36,252 bases of DNA, taken from positions 1 through 36,252 of the forward strand of contig JAJRXH010000754.1 in assembly GCA_024276395.1 (NCBI GenBank), given 5' to 3'. Both the position numbers and the translations under genes were made by a program. Every line of letters starts with the position of its first letter. The first letter of the stretch is position 1. Shown here one piece after another: positions 32,419 through 36,252 of the stretch. The notes under the pieces were generated by a model. It was not told the DNA's origin and ran no database searches. It worked only from the letters and a program-made list of their open reading frames with translations. The DNA comes from an archaeon (GTDB lineage: Archaea; Asgardarchaeota; Heimdallarchaeia; Hodarchaeales; S146-22).

Positions 32419-33210
32419 TCAGGAAGATTGCTTCTTTTTCTTCCATGATCCATAGACGCCCAATCCAAGATATGATGTTAGTAATAAAGCAAAGAACCAA
32501 ATATTATAAATGAGTATGTCTGGATTCGGAGGAGGATTTTCGACAAGGCTAAAAGTCAAGTTAAAAGGCAAGGTTAACTCATGAATTTCCGCCAACGTAT
32601 ATTGCGGTAAGGTAACCTGGGCTTTCACTTGAATGATGTAGGCACCATACTCCGGAAGAACAACATCAAATTCGATGCTTCCAGTATAACTGCCACCTGG
32701 TGGCACTAGAATATCAAAGGGCTCCTTATCACGGAATGTATGGGCATAAGATTGAATAGAGGCAACCGTCCCATTAGGATATTCCCGCAAGATGTTTACA
32801 TCATACTCTAGTACCGCCATTGAACTATTAAGCATAAAATTTTGGATGACTGCATCGATGCGCAAGCGACTTTCATTATAAAGAGAGGGTAGTCGAAGAG
32901 GATCTTCAAAATTCAGATCTAGCGGATCTTTAAAGGACTCCGACTGGTTGGCAATATAAACTCGTAATCCACGAAATTCCACGATGTTACTCAATTCTTG
33001 TTGATAGGACTCTGGAATCACGATAAAAGTATCTTGAACAGCTAGAGAACCTTGGGAGATGATGGCTGAATTGTATTGACTTGACTCTACTGAAGAATCA
33101 TCAAATGACGACAACATGATTTCTTCAGAAACAGATACTGCTAGAAAAGGCACGGAAACTGTCAACATGAATACAATCGTCAGGAACATGAATTCTTTCA
33201 CTAGTTTCAT
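32419..33210 (-). CDS. Secreted, C-terminally anchored beta-rich surface protein
   Basis: A 263-residue protein. N-terminal signal sequence MKLVKEFMFLTIVFMLTVSV followed by PFLAVS; a mostly beta-stranded ectodomain with sequons (NQS, NES, NSS, NGT, NLT); then the membrane helix IWFFALLLTSYLGLGVYG and a basic tail KKKKQSS. The repeating strand pattern (SIEFDVVLPEYGAYIIQVKAQ) suggests an immunoglobulin-like or CARDB-type sandwich. This topology is that of a type I surface protein. GGGTGA lies seven bases before ATG 33210; the frame is open to 33276 but the extra residues would bury the signal. Ligand unknown. Confidence 0.65.
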   Translation of the reverse strand: MKLVKEFMFLTIVFMLTVSVPFLAVSVSEEIMLSSFDDSSVESSQYNSAIISQGSLAVQDTFIVIPESYQQELSNIVEFRGLRVYIANQSESFKDPLDLNFEDPLRLPSLYNESRLRIDAVIQNFMLNSSMAVLEYDVNILREYPNGTVASIQSYAHTFRDKEPFDILVPPGGSYTGSIEFDVVLPEYGAYIIQVKAQVTLPQYTLAEIHELTLPFNLTFSLVENPPPNPDILIYNIWFFALLLTSYLGLGVYGSWKKKKQSS

Positions 33211-33770
33211 TCTCGTGTCACCCACATGAAAATCAACGTTCTTGTCTCTCAATCTTCTACATGATCGAATGTACAAGGAAATCTGGACAATAATTGCCCA
33301 TTTTTAATGATTTCACGTTTTCTTGTATTTTTCCCAGAAAGATGACCTTAAAGCCATTCTTAGCAGACATTTACAATTCATCAGCAATTACAATACTTTA
33401 TAAGAAACCATCCTCATAGATGCTCCAAGCAACCTTTCATGGTCTTCATTTTGCTTTGCTAGATGATTGATACTTGGTTTATCTTCTTTCATTCATCACG
33501 ATTTAAACCAAACGAAGCCTACCTCTGTTATTTTCTCATTAAACTAAATGTTAAATGAATCAAATAAATAAAAATTGAAATTAAAATAAACTTAATATAA
33601 TATAAAACGATTAATAAAGAGAGTAAAGCACTGATTTAAAGCCATTTTGATATAAAAATATTATATATTAAAATTAATAATTATTTTTCTCATAACCTTT
33701 CATCAACTCAAACATCAAGGGCACTCTGCTCACTTCAGGATGATTTCCCAAAGCATGATTAGCTAGCTCA
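33211..33770. other. AT-rich spacer
   Basis: About 560 bp, very AT-rich at 33540-33690 (runs such as TAATATAATATAAAACG). It would hold the promoter of the surface-protein gene and the 3' end of the ATPase subunit E transcript. No gene or clear repeat seen. Confidence 0.5.
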
Positions 33771-34412
33771 TCATTTAAATAATAAATTCGCTATTTGTTG
33801 TCTAATCTTAGCTTTTCTGCGATCAAATATGCTCGTAATGGTATTGTCAACGAAAATGTTTCCTTTGTAGACAATGAGCCCGCCTTTATGAGTCAAGGGA
33901 AATTTTCTAACCCGGACTTCAATCTTTGTATCATTTCCGGTTTCCGCCTTGATCTTGGCGGTTGCAGCTTGGACATCAAACATCTTCTGATCATCTTCGG
34001 ATAATTCAACGATGAGTTCGCCACCTTCCAAGGACCTCCCAGCTTGCACTGCTAAATTCAACATGACCTCCTTGTATCTTGGCGTTTCGCGCATGCCATT
34101 AATCTTATTCAAAGCTTCATCAAAAATCGACGTGATCATTTCTTCTTGTGTATTAAGTCGCCTCATTTTATTTTCAATAATGGCCATCGCTCGTTGTCGA
34201 CGAATTTCTGTCTGCTTCAAAGATTCAGCCTCTTCACGAGCTCGTTGAAGAAGATGTTCTATTTCTTCAGTAATCTGCTTCTTGATCGATTCTGAATGCT
34301 CTCTAGCTTCATTAAGAATTAATTCACTCTTTTTTTTCGCATCTTCCAGGATTTCTTGCTTTAAAGATGAAATATCTGGTGGTGCTACGACGACTGCTTC
34401 AGCTTCCGTCAT
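33771..34412 (-). CDS. atpE: A/V-type ATP synthase subunit E (peripheral stalk)
   Basis: A 213-residue subunit E. The N-terminal half is a long right-handed coiled coil (EDAKKKSELILNEAREHSES, EEIEHLLQRAREEAESLKQ) that pairs with subunit H/G in the peripheral stalk; the C-terminal half is the globular head that binds subunit B, with KFPLTHKGGLIVYKGNIFVD NTITSIFDRRK-type residues matching the family (GG.... G.i.v.NT...R). Length is typical (~200). GTGA precedes the ATG. The other A-type ATPase genes (H, I, K, C, F, A, B, D), often in one operon, are not visible downstream; the operon ends or is split here. Confidence 0.9.
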   Translation of the reverse strand: MTEAEAVVVAPPDISSLKQEILEDAKKKSELILNEAREHSESIKKQITEEIEHLLQRAREEAESLKQTEIRRQRAMAIIENKMRRLNTQEEMITSIFDEALNKINGMRETPRYKEVMLNLAVQAGRSLEGGELIVELSEDDQKMFDVQAATAKIKAETGNDTKIEVRVRKFPLTHKGGLIVYKGNIFVDNTITSIFDRRKAKIRQQIANLLFK

Positions 34413-34487
34413 CTTGATTCACTTCCCAAGTATTATTCCGTCATTCCAGCAGTGAGACACGGCTTATAAGAGTTGTTTTAGCAGCGC

Positions 34488-35618
34488 TCAAGAGAGCTGT
34501 GATATCGGCACGACTGAGATTTCCTTATAAATATCCGTGCTCACGTTTTCAATGACTTCTTTGACGGTTCTTCTTGTCGCATCAATTTCTTCCTCGGAAT
34601 AAACTGAAAAAATCTTATCTTTCACGTTTCTTTGGATGGTTTCAGATAGAAGATCCGAGAGTGCATCCGAAAGAGTCATTGCACGTTCATACTTTCTTCT
34701 AGTCAAATCTTCAACCATCTCAATGAAGATCAAGCGTTCTAAATCAGGAAGTGAAAGTTTTTCAGCGAAGATGCTTGATATAACAATAACATTTACTTTT
34801 TTCCCTAGAATGCTTATAGCTGGAACGACAGTATTCTTGTAATTAGAAGTCTTGAACAAATTGTTAGATAATCGCACTCTAAAAATCCGCCGTGATTCAT
34901 CAGCCCATGAGCCCAATTTCGTCTGAGCAAGATGCAGAGCACGTCTCAACTTTAACATTTGCATGTATTGATTAAGCACGAAAGTTCCAGAGAGGGGAAT
35001 GGGTCTCTCGATGGGCAAACCTATTCGATGAAGCATCAAGATACGATCCGACATATGACGATGAAAGACTGCCGAAGGCTGAAATGGCTCACCCTTACGA
35101 AAAATAGGCGGAATCTTGCTCATATCCTTGAATGACTCACGTTCGGCGATTCTAAAATCTTCAATGGTAGGAATTCTCTTGGTTTTCAAGGCGATTTTTA
35201 TTGTATTATACATGTACAACACGAACAAATCATAATCATTATCATCAAGAAAACGTAGGAGAGGTGCCGTAACGGCAATCCAAACAAAGCGCGTGTCATT
35301 TTCACGTAATAACATCATTTCACGTGATGGAAAAAGATCATTTTCGTTTTCGACCGCCGAGGAGGAAGAACTCATCATTTTCTCAAGAATTGGCCCAAAG
35401 TCGTACGTGTGATACCACAATATCCCCATTCTGTTATTATTTCTCACGATAAATCCATCTAACGCTGTAAAACGAACTTGTTGCCCCAAAAAATAGGTAT
35501 CTTCATGACTAGATGCAAGTTCTTCAAATTTTTTTGCCAATGACTCTTCTAACAACAATCGTTGAGCTAAAGACATCCGTAAACGCGGATGAACCCAAGA
35601 AACATTTTTCTCATTCAT
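34488..35618 (-). CDS. Unknown 376-residue protein upstream of ATPase subunit E
   Basis: Mostly helical, soluble, charged. The N-terminus MNEKNVSWVHPRLRMSLAQR leads to a long helix; a strand segment MGILWYHTYDFGP and FVWIAVTAPLLRFLDDNDYD follow; the middle includes a basic patch; the end is helical and acidic. No membrane helix or nucleotide motif. It lies 75 bp upstream of the subunit E gene and ~58 bp downstream of a membrane-protein gene, so all three may be co-transcribed. It does not resemble ATPase subunit C or any other A/V-ATPase subunit I know. Start ATG has only a weak ribosome binding site. Confidence 0.55.
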   Translation of the reverse strand: MNEKNVSWVHPRLRMSLAQRLLLEESLAKKFEELASSHEDTYFLGQQVRFTALDGFIVRNNNRMGILWYHTYDFGPILEKMMSSSSSAVENENDLFPSREMMLLRENDTRFVWIAVTAPLLRFLDDNDYDLFVLYMYNTIKIALKTKRIPTIEDFRIAERESFKDMSKIPPIFRKGEPFQPSAVFHRHMSDRILMLHRIGLPIERPIPLSGTFVLNQYMQMLKLRRALHLAQTKLGSWADESRRIFRVRLSNNLFKTSNYKNTVVPAISILGKKVNVIVISSIFAEKLSLPDLERLIFIEMVEDLTRRKYERAMTLSDALSDLLSETIQRNVKDKIFSVYSEEEIDATRRTVKEVIENVSTDIYKEISVVPISQLS

Positions 35619-35676
35619 GTACTAATCGCCATTCGATTTCGTTAACTTGAAAGTGACCAATTATTAAAAACTCTGA

Positions 35677-36252
35677 TTAAAATCGAGTTCTAGCTCTAAG
35701 GTATGAACCCATAAACATCAGAGTAAAGACAATGAAAGCAACGAAGATTGCCAATGACTTGGCAATTCTAAAATCAACATTTGGAATGTAGCTCGTGATT
35801 AAATTTAGGGCTTGAAAGAATAGCAAAGTTGCCCACCCACTAATCGAGGTAGCACCGCGAGTAGGGGACAAACCTCTCCACACTCTGATGGTTATGATAG
35901 ATAAACCGACAATGATGGCAAACCAATGAATGAATATCAAGAAATCACCAAATGATTGAGGATAAATGACCAAAAGGCCTTCTAGGACCGCATAGATGAT
36001 GATTACAACGATGGTAATGGGAATTTCAGGTACTTGAATCGTGCGGTCAACCTCTCTTGCCCCCTCGTAAATCAAATAGATGACACCACCAAAGGTGACA
36101 CTATCCGCAAGAATGATCGTTGAGATATACATAAATTCTAAATTAGAAAGCCACGTTTCCAGCATTTTCTGAAAAAATGGAAGGATGCCGGAATAAAAAG
36201 CCCATGATACAATTAATGGTAAGGGTAGATACAAGATACCGATTAGCAGAGA
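35677..36252 (-). CDS. Multi-span membrane protein, 5' end outside the window
   Basis: The frame is open through the right edge: codons before the possible TTG start at 36234 continue as hydrophobic sequence (SLLIGI), so the true start probably lies beyond 36252. About five or six helices are visible (YISTIILADSVTFGGVIYLIY, IPITIVVIIIYAVLEGLLVI, FLIFIHWFAIIVGLSIITI, ATLLFFQALNLI, SLAIFVAFIVFTLMFMGSYL). No recognisable transporter or enzyme motif. Same strand as the two genes that follow. Confidence 0.6.
   Translation of the reverse strand, partial: SLLIGILYLPLPLIVSWAFYSGILPFFQKMLETWLSNLEFMYISTIILADSVTFGGVIYLIYEGAREVDRTIQVPEIPITIVVIIIYAVLEGLLVIYPQSFGDFLIFIHWFAIIVGLSIITIRVWRGLSPTRGATSISGWATLLFFQALNLITSYIPNVDFRIAKSLAIFVAFIVFTLMFMGSYLRARTRF

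Noticed and set aside
31905..32513. 202-codon plus-strand frame opposite HMG-CoA synthase
   Set aside because: It is the antisense shadow of a clearly coding gene, with a Cys/His/Asn-rich composition typical of such shadows.

Overview
The window reads as a piece of an AT-rich Asgard archaeon genome, probably of the Heimdallarchaeia side, although the exact lineage is inference. The archaeal signs are eL42, eS26, an A/V-type ATPase subunit E, tRNA genes with bulge-helix-bulge-like introns, GGTGA-type ribosome binding sites, and the archaeal HMG-CoA synthase / thiolase / DUF35 set for mevalonate synthesis. The Asgard signs are eukaryote-like proteins: a translation elongation factor 2 whose C-terminal half follows eukaryotic eEF2, an Rpn11-like JAMM protease, a Roadblock/LC7 protein, longin-like domains, and a very large CD36/LIMP-2-family membrane protein.

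Layout, left to right. 1-2.7 kb: a gene-poor edge, an archaeal-type ATPase gene cut short by a ~90-bp repeat element, and a vapBC toxin-antitoxin pair. 2.7-7.9 kb: a tight plus-strand operon of winged-helix protein, a small interrupted ORF, an ORC/Cdc6-like AAA+ ATPase, a coiled-coil protein, an SDR-fold protein lacking the usual Tyr, and a PfkB-type sugar kinase. 8-11.6 kb: an SR-rich winged-helix protein, eL42, an Rpn11-like JAMM protein, eS26, and tRNA-Arg(UCG) with a D-loop intron. 11.7-16.5 kb: a degenerate PP2C-like protein, a rhodanese, an isoaspartyl-peptidase/asparaginase, a BtuF-like protein with no export signal, two SdhC/SdhD-like membrane anchors without SdhA or SdhB nearby, and initiator tRNA-Met, also with a D-loop insertion. 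17.4-23.2 kb: EF-2 with a palindrome in its leader, a small longin-like protein, a membrane protein with a longin/roadblock-like tail, two further copies of the ~90-bp element, and a gene fragment. 23.4-29 kb: the CD36-like giant, a Roadblock protein and a membrane protein. 29-36.25 kb (all minus strand): the DUF35, thiolase and HMG-CoA synthase genes, a surface-anchored beta-rich protein, ATPase subunit E, an unknown 376-residue protein, and a membrane protein running off the right edge.

Genes that work together: HMG-CoA synthase, thiolase and DUF35 should form the archaeal channelling complex that makes HMG-CoA for isoprenoid lipids, but this thiolase has Asp where the nucleophilic Cys should be. 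Winged-helix, AAA+ and coiled-coil genes are joined by 4-nt overlaps or short gaps and look like one functional unit that I cannot match to a named system.

The spacers carry many exact two-copy tandem duplications of 13-79 bp and a three-copy MITE-like family, so the non-coding DNA is being rearranged actively. The strongest candidates for something undescribed are the D-loop introns in both tRNA genes, the CD36-family giant with internal repeat expansion, the MITE-like family, and the winged-helix/AAA+/coiled-coil operon.
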